Below are positions 52,676-60,523 of a DNA stretch of 64,000 nucleotides, in pieces. Position 1 is the stretch's first letter, and every line of letters begins with the position of its first letter. The stretch is from the NCBI GenBank assembly GCA_027490665.1, contig JAIXXP010000129.1, positions 1-64,000 of the forward strand. The letters are read 5' to 3'. Made by a program: the position numbers and the translations under genes. The stretch comes from Cryomorphaceae bacterium (lineage in GTDB: Bacteria; Bacteroidota; Bacteroidia; Flavobacteriales_D; Crocinitomicaceae). The notes beneath the pieces are model-generated. The model was not told the DNA's origin. It saw only the letters and a program-made list of their open reading frames with translations, and ran no database searches.

Positions 52676-54823
52676 ATGCGTCAACGTCTTGCTCTCCTCA
52701 TCATCGGCCTTTTAGCTTTTGGCTGGGTTGTTTTTAGTTCATACGATTTACTTTCCAACGAAAATCTTGTTGATTTCCGGAACTACTTCAATCAAAAAGA
52801 CCAAATTGTATACGTTGTTCAAGATCCGAAAGCACTCGATTGGGAGACAGAGCGCATGGTCACTACTGAGCTCAATCAAAGTCTTTATTTCTCTATTCTG
52901 AAACGCAGCCAAGATCCAGTTACCTTCTTTTTTAGCGCCAAAACAACTAAAATGCTCCTTGAGAAAAAAGGAAATTGGACACAAAAAGAAGTTGCGCAAC
53001 TCTTTAAAGATGGACTCTTCCCGTTGAAAATGGGTAAGTTGAAAACATTTGAATTTGGCAAGTTACGCGGGCAGTACAACCGCAATCAGTTGCTTATCTA
53101 TGAAAAGGACCTGCCAACTCCTGCGCCAATAAATATTCGGATGAGCAGCAAGGCGAGCTATGCTTGGTTCAAATGGGCAAAAGACAAACAGCCGCGCCTA
53201 ACGGAAACCTACCTCAAAAAAGATGGCCTTTACCGCTACATCAAGTATAAAAACCCTAATGCATCATTGCGAAAAGTAGATGATCAAGCTTTGTTTTCGG
53301 CTGTAACACCTGATTTTTTTTGGCAATATTACTTTTACGAGAAAAGCTATGCGCTGCAACTCGACCCTAATTTTAAGAAATCACCTTGGTTCAAGTGTAT
53401 TCAGCATGGGTTTTTACATCTTAAAAAAGACAGCTCAAGCCTCATAATATTTGACTTTGAAGACAACGCTCACCCCATCCAAACCCTCAATGAATTTTTT
53501 AGAAAAGAGGAACTCAATACAGAAAGTGCTGCATTTGAAAAGCTGCGTTTTTCTACAATTATAGACGCAAACCAACAAACTTGGCATGTTGGGGTATTTG
53601 GTCAGTTTGGGTTTGCGAGCCCAGATAAATCATTGCTAGACCAAGCACTTGCTGCAGCAAATCTGGGGCAAACTCTTGCTCAGAACGAAAACAAAGCTGA
53701 ACGCATTTACGTCAATATGCCGCGCAAGGTTAGTGCGCGTTGGATTGACCAAAATCAAAAGAAAACAGTTACCCTACTCGGTAAGCAAATCGTAGAAACA
53801 AGCTACCAAAAATTGACCGCGCAAACACAACAAAATCAAGAAGAAATACGCGACTACTTTGTCATGAACCCAGGATTTAGGGTCTTGCGCTTTGCCGCTT
53901 TTGCCGAACGAGGGAACCTAGTAACTTATAATGAAAACCATCAATTGGTAGGATACATCAATGGGCTGCGCAAATGGGAAAAAGCACTAACGCAAGAAGT
54001 CGTAGATCTCTATCAAATAGCGGCATTTCCTCAATTTATTTGTGTGCAATTTGAACACGAAGCACAACTTTACGACAAAACGGGCAAACTCGTTTATCGC
54101 CTCACGCATGAAGCCGGCTCACACATACAAATACTTGAAAACAAGGGTAAAAAAGAATTCATCTGTTCCAATGGCGGATCATTAGTGCAGTTGGTCAATG
54201 AAAACGGCGGGGTCATCAAGCAATTTAGCGCAACAGGGAAAGTGCGCGCGCTGCATGGCTTCAAACAAAATGGCAAGGCGTATGTCAGTATTTTAACGGA
54301 CAAACAACATAATATCATTGATTTAAATAAGAGAAAGGTAGCTATCAAGCAAAATGTAGACTCCGCCTATGTTTTGGCAGGAAATACAACTGCAGCATTT
54401 GCTGTTCAGGTTGTCAAAACAACGGCCACTGTGCTTTCTTTAGATGGGCAAAAACAATTTGCAGTACCTTCCAACGTTAAATTTGTTGGCTCTTATTTGC
54501 AAGCTTCAAACCAAATACTTGTTTTCAAACGCAATAAAGCGCTTTATGCATTTGATTCAAAAGGCAAGCGGGTATGGGAAAAATCACTTGACGCAATTGA
54601 ACTGACCCAATTCACAAGTTTTTATGGCCCAAATAAAAAAGCTGTTCTAGGAATTATCGACGCAGTAGGCAACCAAATCTACTTACTTGACGACTTAGGA
54701 CGGAACTTAGATGCTGACAAACGCCATGGTGAACAAGAAGTACAACTAAGTGCATTTGGCAACAACGCGTATTCGATTACCACATTTTTAGGAACCTACA
54801 TTATCCAATACACCAAACAATGA
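52676..54823 (+). CDS. Membrane-anchored protein with C-terminal propeller-like repeats, unknown
   Basis: 715 residues. One N-terminal hydrophobic segment (LALLIIGLLAFGWVVFSS) acts as signal anchor. Residues 30-390 are a charged alpha/beta region with no family I recognise. Residues 400-715 contain recurring four-strand blades with short turns (YNENHQLVGYINGLRKW, YDKTGKLVYRLTHEAG, VNENGGVIKQFSATGK, FDSKGKRVWEKSLD), like quinoprotein-type beta-propellers, with one D/N-x-x-G turn per blade. The stop overlaps the OmpA-family gene by 4 nt (ATGA), so it likely works in the periplasm with that outer-membrane protein. Confidence 0.75.
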   Translation: MRQRLALLIIGLLAFGWVVFSSYDLLSNENLVDFRNYFNQKDQIVYVVQDPKALDWETERMVTTELNQSLYFSILKRSQDPVTFFFSAKTTKMLLEKKGNWTQKEVAQLFKDGLFPLKMGKLKTFEFGKLRGQYNRNQLLIYEKDLPTPAPINIRMSSKASYAWFKWAKDKQPRLTETYLKKDGLYRYIKYKNPNASLRKVDDQALFSAVTPDFFWQYYFYEKSYALQLDPNFKKSPWFKCIQHGFLHLKKDSSSLIIFDFEDNAHPIQTLNEFFRKEELNTESAAFEKLRFSTIIDANQQTWHVGVFGQFGFASPDKSLLDQALAAANLGQTLAQNENKAERIYVNMPRKVSARWIDQNQKKTVTLLGKQIVETSYQKLTAQTQQNQEEIRDYFVMNPGFRVLRFAAFAERGNLVTYNENHQLVGYINGLRKWEKALTQEVVDLYQIAAFPQFICVQFEHEAQLYDKTGKLVYRLTHEAGSHIQILENKGKKEFICSNGGSLVQLVNENGGVIKQFSATGKVRALHGFKQNGKAYVSILTDKQHNIIDLNKRKVAIKQNVDSAYVLAGNTTAAFAVQVVKTTATVLSLDGQKQFAVPSNVKFVGSYLQASNQILVFKRNKALYAFDSKGKRVWEKSLDAIELTQFTSFYGPNKKAVLGIIDAVGNQIYLLDDLGRNLDADKRHGEQEVQLSAFGNNAYSITTFLGTYIIQYTKQ

Positions 54824-57390
54824 AAAAACTAACCTGGACTATCCTATTGATAATTAGCTCATTAAACGTAAATGCGCAAGCGTACTTAGGTGTGAGTTCT
54901 GGCAATTACGCCGGTGCATTGGGCAATTTAGTCAACCCTGCATCATTTGTCGATGGTCGTTACAAAATGGACCTTGCGCTCCCTGCGCTCAATTTATTTA
55001 CCTATCAAAACTTTGGTTCATTTAATGCTGACGCGATGCGCGCAGCTCAAGGAGGAGATGGAAATTGGTGGTATAAATCTTTTACTGATACAGCTATACT
55101 TGACTCTTGGGCTTATCCCTCCTCCACTTTTATTGACCGCTTGATTGTACACAACTACAACGAAGCTAGCCCTGGCGTTCTTGGCGCCAACATCAATTTC
55201 AGACTCGACCTCTTTAATTTGGCCTTCCATATCGGTGAAAAGCGTTCACTCGGATTATATGCCAATCTGCGTTCCATTACCAATGTAGACAACATGGATC
55301 CAAAATTGGCTGTTTTGTCAGAGGAAGGCCTTGAATATCCTGCACTTTGGAACGTGCAACTCAATGAGGAACTCGTTAACCTGAACCACCTTACCTGGAG
55401 CGAAATCGGCTTTAACTACAGCCAGGTACTCATCGATAATAAAGAGCACTTTTTAAAAATCGGTGTCAGTCCTAAAGTGTTATTGGGCTTTGCCAGTGCT
55501 TATGTACACACCAAAGATTTTAGTTACAACCTCGTCAATGAAGATACCTCACAATACTTAGCCGGTACTTTTGACTACGGGTATTCCAAAGAAGTAGGCG
55601 ACTTCATCACTGCAGGCGTGAATGGCCAGATCAATAGCAGTAATAGTTTAGATTACCTTAAGCCTGGGTCAATAGGTTTAGGTTTAGATATTGGTGCTGT
55701 TTACGAATGGCGCCCCAAATACACGAAATACAAATACGACATGGACGGCAAAACCGACCTCTGGATGCGCAATGAAAACAAATACAAGGCGCGTGTTGGT
55801 TTTTCAATGCTAGACATGGGATCCATGAAATTCACCAAAGGAGGCTTGAGCCGCAACTTTGTGGTCAATTCTAGTACTTTGTTCGACCTCAACCGCTTTG
55901 AATCTGCAACCGATCTAGAAACATTTGATATGGTCATTGATTCACTCATCAATGAATCAACAGCAGCCAATAACAATGAATGGGTTTCGCTCCAAGACCC
56001 CTCACAAACCTATCGCATGCGCACACCGACAGCCATGAGCTTGCAACTAGACTACCATATCTGGAGTTACTTTTATGTGAACGCTACAGCCATGCTCAAC
56101 ATGATTCCTAAAAACAAGGACACGAAAGTAAACATAGCAAGCCAGCTGTCACTTACACCTAGCTTTGACAGCCCTTACTTTGGCCTTTACTTCCCGATTG
56201 CCTACAACAAATACAGCGGCTTGCGCGGAGGCTTGGCAACGCGCATCGGCCCAGTAATTCTCGGCCTCAATGACCTCAACCTCATCCGTGCCCAAAACCA
56301 AATAAGTGGTGTAGATTTCTATGTTGGAACACGATTGCCAATCCTTTACCATCGCGTCAAAGACAAAGACAAAGACAAAGTTTCTGACAAAATGGACGAA
56401 TGTAAAACCGTTCCAGGCACTTGGGCTTTCTTGGGTTGCCCAGACACCGACGGCGATGGCATAGCTGACTCCGAAGATGTTTGTGTTACCGTGCCTGGCC
56501 TCAAAGAATTCAAAGGTTGCCCGGATACCGACGGCGATAAAATTATCGATAGCGAAGACGCCTGCCCAACTGTAGCTGGCCTCAAAGAATTCAAAGGCTG
56601 CCCAGACACCGACGGTGATAAGATAATTGACAGCGAAGATGCTTGCCCAACAGTAGCAGGTATCCTTGCACTCAAAGGCTGCCCCGATAAAGATGGCGAT
56701 GGTGTAACCGATGCCGAAGATGTTTGCCCTGACAACGCGGGGCCAAAAGAAAACCAAGGTTGCCCAGACAAAGACGCCGACGGCTTATTTGATTTCGTTG
56801 ACAACTGTCCAGAAGTGGCCGGCCCTAAAGAAAATCAGGGTTGCCCTTGGCCAGACACCGATGGCGATGGCTTACTCGACAAAGACGACGACTGCCCGAA
56901 ACTTGCTGGCCCTAAGGCCAACAAAGGCTGCCCTTACAAAGATTCAGACAGCGACGGCTTGCTCGACAAAGACGACGACTGCCCGAACACACCTGGTCCA
57001 AAAACCAACAAAGGTTGCCCTGTAATTGAGCAAGCAGTGATCGAAGTACTCAAAACAGCCTTTGACAACCTAGAGTTTGAAACCAACAAAGACATCATTT
57101 TTGAAAGCTCCAAACCATCGCTCAATGAATTGGCCGAGGTTCTCAAAAAGAAAACCACCTGGAAACTTGAAATTACAGGGCATACAGACAACGTTGGTGA
57201 CGACAACATTAATTTGGTTCTTTCTAAAAAACGTGCCGAAGCACTCAAAGCATATCTCATGAGTCAAGGAGTAGAAGAAACGCGTCTCCTCACCTTATTC
57301 TATGGCGAAACCAAACCAATTGCGCCAAACGATACGCCTGAAGGACGACAAAAGAACCGTCGCGTAGAAATGAAAATTATTTTAGAATAA
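54820..57390 (+). CDS. DUF5723 barrel, thrombospondin type 3 repeats and OmpA domain
   Basis: 856 residues. A signal peptide precedes a DUF5723 region (AYLGVSSGNYAGALGNLVNPASFVDGRYKMDLALPALNLF onward), which is probably an outer-membrane beta-barrel of about 490 residues. Residues 518-736 are eight Ca-binding TSP type 3 repeats (DTDGDGIADSEDVC, DKDDDCPK). Residues 745-856 form an OmpA/MotB domain with the peptidoglycan-binding Asp in ITGHTDNVGDD and Arg in SKKRAEAL. The protein should tie the outer membrane to peptidoglycan through a stiff Ca-dependent rod. It is coupled to the propeller-like gene upstream. Confidence 0.9.
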   Translation: MKKLTWTILLIISSLNVNAQAYLGVSSGNYAGALGNLVNPASFVDGRYKMDLALPALNLFTYQNFGSFNADAMRAAQGGDGNWWYKSFTDTAILDSWAYPSSTFIDRLIVHNYNEASPGVLGANINFRLDLFNLAFHIGEKRSLGLYANLRSITNVDNMDPKLAVLSEEGLEYPALWNVQLNEELVNLNHLTWSEIGFNYSQVLIDNKEHFLKIGVSPKVLLGFASAYVHTKDFSYNLVNEDTSQYLAGTFDYGYSKEVGDFITAGVNGQINSSNSLDYLKPGSIGLGLDIGAVYEWRPKYTKYKYDMDGKTDLWMRNENKYKARVGFSMLDMGSMKFTKGGLSRNFVVNSSTLFDLNRFESATDLETFDMVIDSLINESTAANNNEWVSLQDPSQTYRMRTPTAMSLQLDYHIWSYFYVNATAMLNMIPKNKDTKVNIASQLSLTPSFDSPYFGLYFPIAYNKYSGLRGGLATRIGPVILGLNDLNLIRAQNQISGVDFYVGTRLPILYHRVKDKDKDKVSDKMDECKTVPGTWAFLGCPDTDGDGIADSEDVCVTVPGLKEFKGCPDTDGDKIIDSEDACPTVAGLKEFKGCPDTDGDKIIDSEDACPTVAGILALKGCPDKDGDGVTDAEDVCPDNAGPKENQGCPDKDADGLFDFVDNCPEVAGPKENQGCPWPDTDGDGLLDKDDDCPKLAGPKANKGCPYKDSDSDGLLDKDDDCPNTPGPKTNKGCPVIEQAVIEVLKTAFDNLEFETNKDIIFESSKPSLNELAEVLKKKTTWKLEITGHTDNVGDDNINLVLSKKRAEALKAYLMSQGVEETRLLTLFYGETKPIAPNDTPEGRQKNRRVEMKIILE
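56371..57027 (+). repeat. Eight tandem TSP type 3 repeats
   Basis: About 75-81 bp per unit; units 3 and 4 are nearly identical at DNA level (TDGDKIIDSEDACPTVAG), which points to recent duplication. The others have diverged in the CPxxxGPK stretch. Confidence 0.8.
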
Positions 57391-57411
57391 AACCAAACAA
57401 GCGTTTAAATG

Positions 57412-57439
57412 GAAAGGGAGGTCAAATGACCTCCCTTTC
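57412..57439 (+). terminator. 12-bp perfect hairpin after the OmpA-family gene
   Basis: GAAAGGGAGGTC (57412-57423) pairs with GACCTCCCTTTC (57428-57439), loop AAAT, 21 nt after the stop. The T-tract is poor (ctatgtt follows), but the stem is very strong, so it may stop transcription or protect the 3' end. Confidence 0.6.
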
Positions 57440-57450
57440 TATGTTATGCT

Positions 57451-57531
57451 AATGTTAACAAAAAGAAGCGGCTTATTAATGCTTTATTAATCTTTGATTA
57501 ATGTAATCGTGAAGATACAACTTGACCTTTG
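57451..57531 (+). promoter_or_regulatory. PHO-box-like array and -7 box upstream of the TonB-dependent receptor
   Basis: AATGTTAA (57451-57458), then three 7-bp direct repeats with 4-bp spacers: ATTAATG 57475-57481, ATTAATC 57486-57492, ATTAATG 57497-57503, an exact 11-bp period. After 20 nt follows GACCTTTG (57524-57531), a -7-like box 22 nt before ATG 57554, with no -33 TTG. The 7+4 layout is that of OmpR/PhoB-family activator sites, and the same geometry is found before the gene at 60524. Confidence 0.55.
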
Positions 57532-57553
57532 CATTACTTTTTAAAGATAACAA

Positions 57554-60403
57554 ATGAAGTATTTTACCCTTGCATTACAAGTTTTAATGGCCGGCCTTTT
57601 TGGCAACCAATTTTTTGCTCAAACCGGATCAATCTCAGGAACTGTCCTAGACGACGACAACAAAATTATTAAAGACTTTACGGTTCGCTTATCGACCACA
57701 AACAAGGCCGAAGTCGATTTCGAAAAAGGCAGCTTTTTGTTCAGTAGCCTTCCAGCAGGTACGTACACCTACGAAATCAAGGCACCTGGGTTTGAAACTT
57801 TTAAAAGTGAAAATATTACTGTAGCTGAAGGTCAGGTGAGCACAACGCAAGCCGTACTTAAAGCCAAGTCACAAACTACAGGAGATGTCCGTATCGAACG
57901 GAAGGCTGACAAAAATAAGGGGGATGTGGAAATCACCAAGATGCAGATCAACCAAGCAGGAGTTGTAGATGGCATCAATAAAAATACATTCATCAAAACA
58001 CCAGACTCACGTGTTTCTCAGATTTTTAAACGCGTTAGTGGGGCAAGTGTGCAAGACAACAAATTTGTGGTTGTTCGCGGACTCTCTGATCGCTACAACT
58101 TTGCCCTCATCAATGGCGCACCTCTACCAAGTACAGAAAGCGACCGCAAAGCCTTCTCCTTCGACATCTTCCCATCGAATATGCTCGAAAACCTCTTCAT
58201 CATGAAAAGTGCTACGCCAGAATTGCCAGGTGAATTTGCAGGTGGTGTCATCGACATCAAGACAGTGGAGCCCCGAGGTGAAAAATTTCAAAATTTACAA
58301 ATTGGAATGGGCTACAACACCATAAGTACTGGCAAAGATTTCAAAACTTACAACGGCGGATCAACTGACCTCTTAGGTTTTGGTAGCAACGCAAGAGCAA
58401 TTCCCGATGGATTACCAAGTACAGCAGAATTCAATGCACTTACTTCCCAAGAAAAAGCAGACTATGCTAAACTTATCCCATCTAATTGGTCAACCAGCAG
58501 AGGAACAGCACTTCCAAACGGAAGTTTGCAATATAGTATTGGCAATAAAGTGAAGCTAGCAGACAAAAAAAGCTTGTCCTACGTTTTTGCCTATTCATAT
58601 AGCAACACAAATAACTTCAGTTTGGTCACCCGACGCGAATTTGAAGAACAAGCTACAGGAGTCATTACAAAAAATGAATTGAAAGATTCCGCGTATACCA
58701 AATCAATACTTAATACGGGTTTATTCAATATGAAGTTAGATCTAGGCAAGCGCACTGAAATTCAGCTCAAAACGCTTTATTCTGTGTCTTCTGACGACAA
58801 AGTAAATAAGCGTCAAGGTAAACGCGACATGGATATCGAATCTGTATATAACGAACGTTCCACCAACATTTGGTATACCCAAAATAATTTGCTCACCACC
58901 CAACTTTTAGGAAAACACAACTGGAAAGACGACTGGAAATTCAACTGGACAGCAGGTTATAGCCATGTAGCCAGAGACATTCCATTCTTGCGCCGTATGG
59001 TCTACCAACAAGTAGATACTACCTTGCCGTATTTTGCGGTGGTTCAGAACAACGATATCTCTACACTCGGTGCCGGAAATATGTTTTGGTCTACCATGAC
59101 AGAAAATATTGCCAGTGCACGCTACGATTTCAGCAAGCAATTTGGTGGCGACGACTCCAAAAACCTCTTCAAATTTGGCGGCCTTCACCAATACAGAGGT
59201 CGCGACTTTGCAGCACGCAATCTTGGCTTCTCTAAATTTGATCCATCAGGGTCATCTTCTTTTAATTCCAACCTATTGTTGTTGCCAGAAGATCAAATTT
59301 TTGCAACTGAAAACTTAGGCCTTATGGCCGATGGTCAAGGTGGTTTCAAACTTGAAGAAGGAACGAACGTGGATGATAGCTATGATGCGTCATCTTTATT
59401 ACATGGCCTATATGGTATGGTTGACATGCGTTTATTTACAAATCTTCGCGTAGTAGCCGGGGTGCGTGCTGAATCTTATCAACAAAAGTTCCATTACGTA
59501 GAATTTGGTTCCAACGAAGATCAATACTTAGATACGACCGTCCTCGATTTATTGCCTTCTATCAACCTCACCTATAAAATTACAGAGCGTTTTCAATGGA
59601 GAGCAAGTGCAGCGCGTACGGTGAGCCGTCCGGAGTTTCGCGAATTGGCACCATTTACTTTTTACAACTTCTTGAACGACAACTTAGCGTCCGGAAATCC
59701 GAACTTACAGCGCGCTACAATCAACAACTACGATACGCGTTTAGAGTACTTCCCTGGTAAAGGTCAAATCATCAGCGTTTCTGGTTTTTACAAAACATTT
59801 GACGATCCTATAGAATTGCTTCTGCGCACTGGAACTTCTGGTCAACCTGAACTCTATTTTGACAATATTGATAAAGCCACGAGTTATGGCGCCGAACTCG
59901 AATACCGCATGAATTTAGGCTGGTTAAACCGCACAGATTCTAATTCAGTATTCTCGAGAACAACATTCTACACGAACGCATCATTGATCCGCTCAGCAGC
60001 AGACCTCAGTGCCTTTGCAGGCCTAGAAGAATATCCAGGTTCTACAAGACCTCTTCAAGGACAATCTCCATATATTCTGAATGTCGGCCTATTTTATGAA
60101 AGTCAGAAAGACCTTGTTGTCAATTTCTCTTATAACTATGTTGGGCAGCGCATAGCGATTGCAGGTAACATCCAAGAACCAAGTGTATGGGAAAACGGAC
60201 GTCACGTGCTCGACTTCCAGATCGGAAAAACATGGAAAGACAAATACGAACTCAAACTAAACTGTGCTGACTTATTAGCTCAAGATTTAGTGTTCTTCCA
60301 AGACATCAATAAAAACAAACGCTACGACAAGGGTACTGATAGCGCATGGCAAGAAATCACATTTGGACAAACCATTACACTCAATTTCAAATACAAGTTC
60401 TAA
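57554..60403 (+). CDS. TonB-dependent outer-membrane receptor with carboxypeptidase-like N-terminal domain
   Basis: 949 residues. The signal peptide (YFTLALQVLMAGLFGNQFFAQ) is followed by a carboxypeptidase-regulatory-like beta-sandwich (GSISGTVLDDDNKIIKDFTVRL to AVLKAKS, residues 25-115). The plug (SRVSQIFKRVSGASVQDNKFVVVRGLSDRYNFALINGAPLPSTESD and LFIMKSATPELPGEFAGGVIDIKT) leads into a 22-strand barrel ending in GQTITLNFKYKF. It is not followed by SusD, so it is not a Sus-type glycan importer. The upstream repeat array and the adjacent phoB-phoR suggest induction under phosphate shortage. Substrate unknown: phosphate ester, metal or siderophore are possible. Confidence 0.9.
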   Translation: MKYFTLALQVLMAGLFGNQFFAQTGSISGTVLDDDNKIIKDFTVRLSTTNKAEVDFEKGSFLFSSLPAGTYTYEIKAPGFETFKSENITVAEGQVSTTQAVLKAKSQTTGDVRIERKADKNKGDVEITKMQINQAGVVDGINKNTFIKTPDSRVSQIFKRVSGASVQDNKFVVVRGLSDRYNFALINGAPLPSTESDRKAFSFDIFPSNMLENLFIMKSATPELPGEFAGGVIDIKTVEPRGEKFQNLQIGMGYNTISTGKDFKTYNGGSTDLLGFGSNARAIPDGLPSTAEFNALTSQEKADYAKLIPSNWSTSRGTALPNGSLQYSIGNKVKLADKKSLSYVFAYSYSNTNNFSLVTRREFEEQATGVITKNELKDSAYTKSILNTGLFNMKLDLGKRTEIQLKTLYSVSSDDKVNKRQGKRDMDIESVYNERSTNIWYTQNNLLTTQLLGKHNWKDDWKFNWTAGYSHVARDIPFLRRMVYQQVDTTLPYFAVVQNNDISTLGAGNMFWSTMTENIASARYDFSKQFGGDDSKNLFKFGGLHQYRGRDFAARNLGFSKFDPSGSSSFNSNLLLLPEDQIFATENLGLMADGQGGFKLEEGTNVDDSYDASSLLHGLYGMVDMRLFTNLRVVAGVRAESYQQKFHYVEFGSNEDQYLDTTVLDLLPSINLTYKITERFQWRASAARTVSRPEFRELAPFTFYNFLNDNLASGNPNLQRATINNYDTRLEYFPGKGQIISVSGFYKTFDDPIELLLRTGTSGQPELYFDNIDKATSYGAELEYRMNLGWLNRTDSNSVFSRTTFYTNASLIRSAADLSAFAGLEEYPGSTRPLQGQSPYILNVGLFYESQKDLVVNFSYNYVGQRIAIAGNIQEPSVWENGRHVLDFQIGKTWKDKYELKLNCADLLAQDLVFFQDINKNKRYDKGTDSAWQEITFGQTITLNFKYKF

Positions 60404-60409
60404 AGGGCC

Positions 60410-60501
60410 AATGTTAAGGAATTGTTCTATTTCCTTAACACACATTTAAAGCAAACTTAAGAGCACTGTAACTTGACCCAGCTGATTACGCAAGAACTTT
60501 G
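60410..60501 (+). promoter_or_regulatory. PHO-box-like array and -7 box upstream of the surface protein gene
   Basis: AATGTTAA (60410-60417), then four units with an exact 11-bp period: CTTAACA 60434-60440, TTTAAAG 60445-60451, CTTAAGA 60456-60462, TGTAACT 60467-60473. After 20 nt comes GAACTTTG (60494-60501), 22 nt before ATG 60524. From AATGTTAA to the first unit is 24 bp and from the last unit to the -7 box 20 bp, both identical to the array at 57451. A TTG (60473-60475) falls at a -33-like distance and overlaps the last unit. Confidence 0.6.
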
Positions 60502-60523
60502 TATCAGTTAAAAAAATAAAAAG

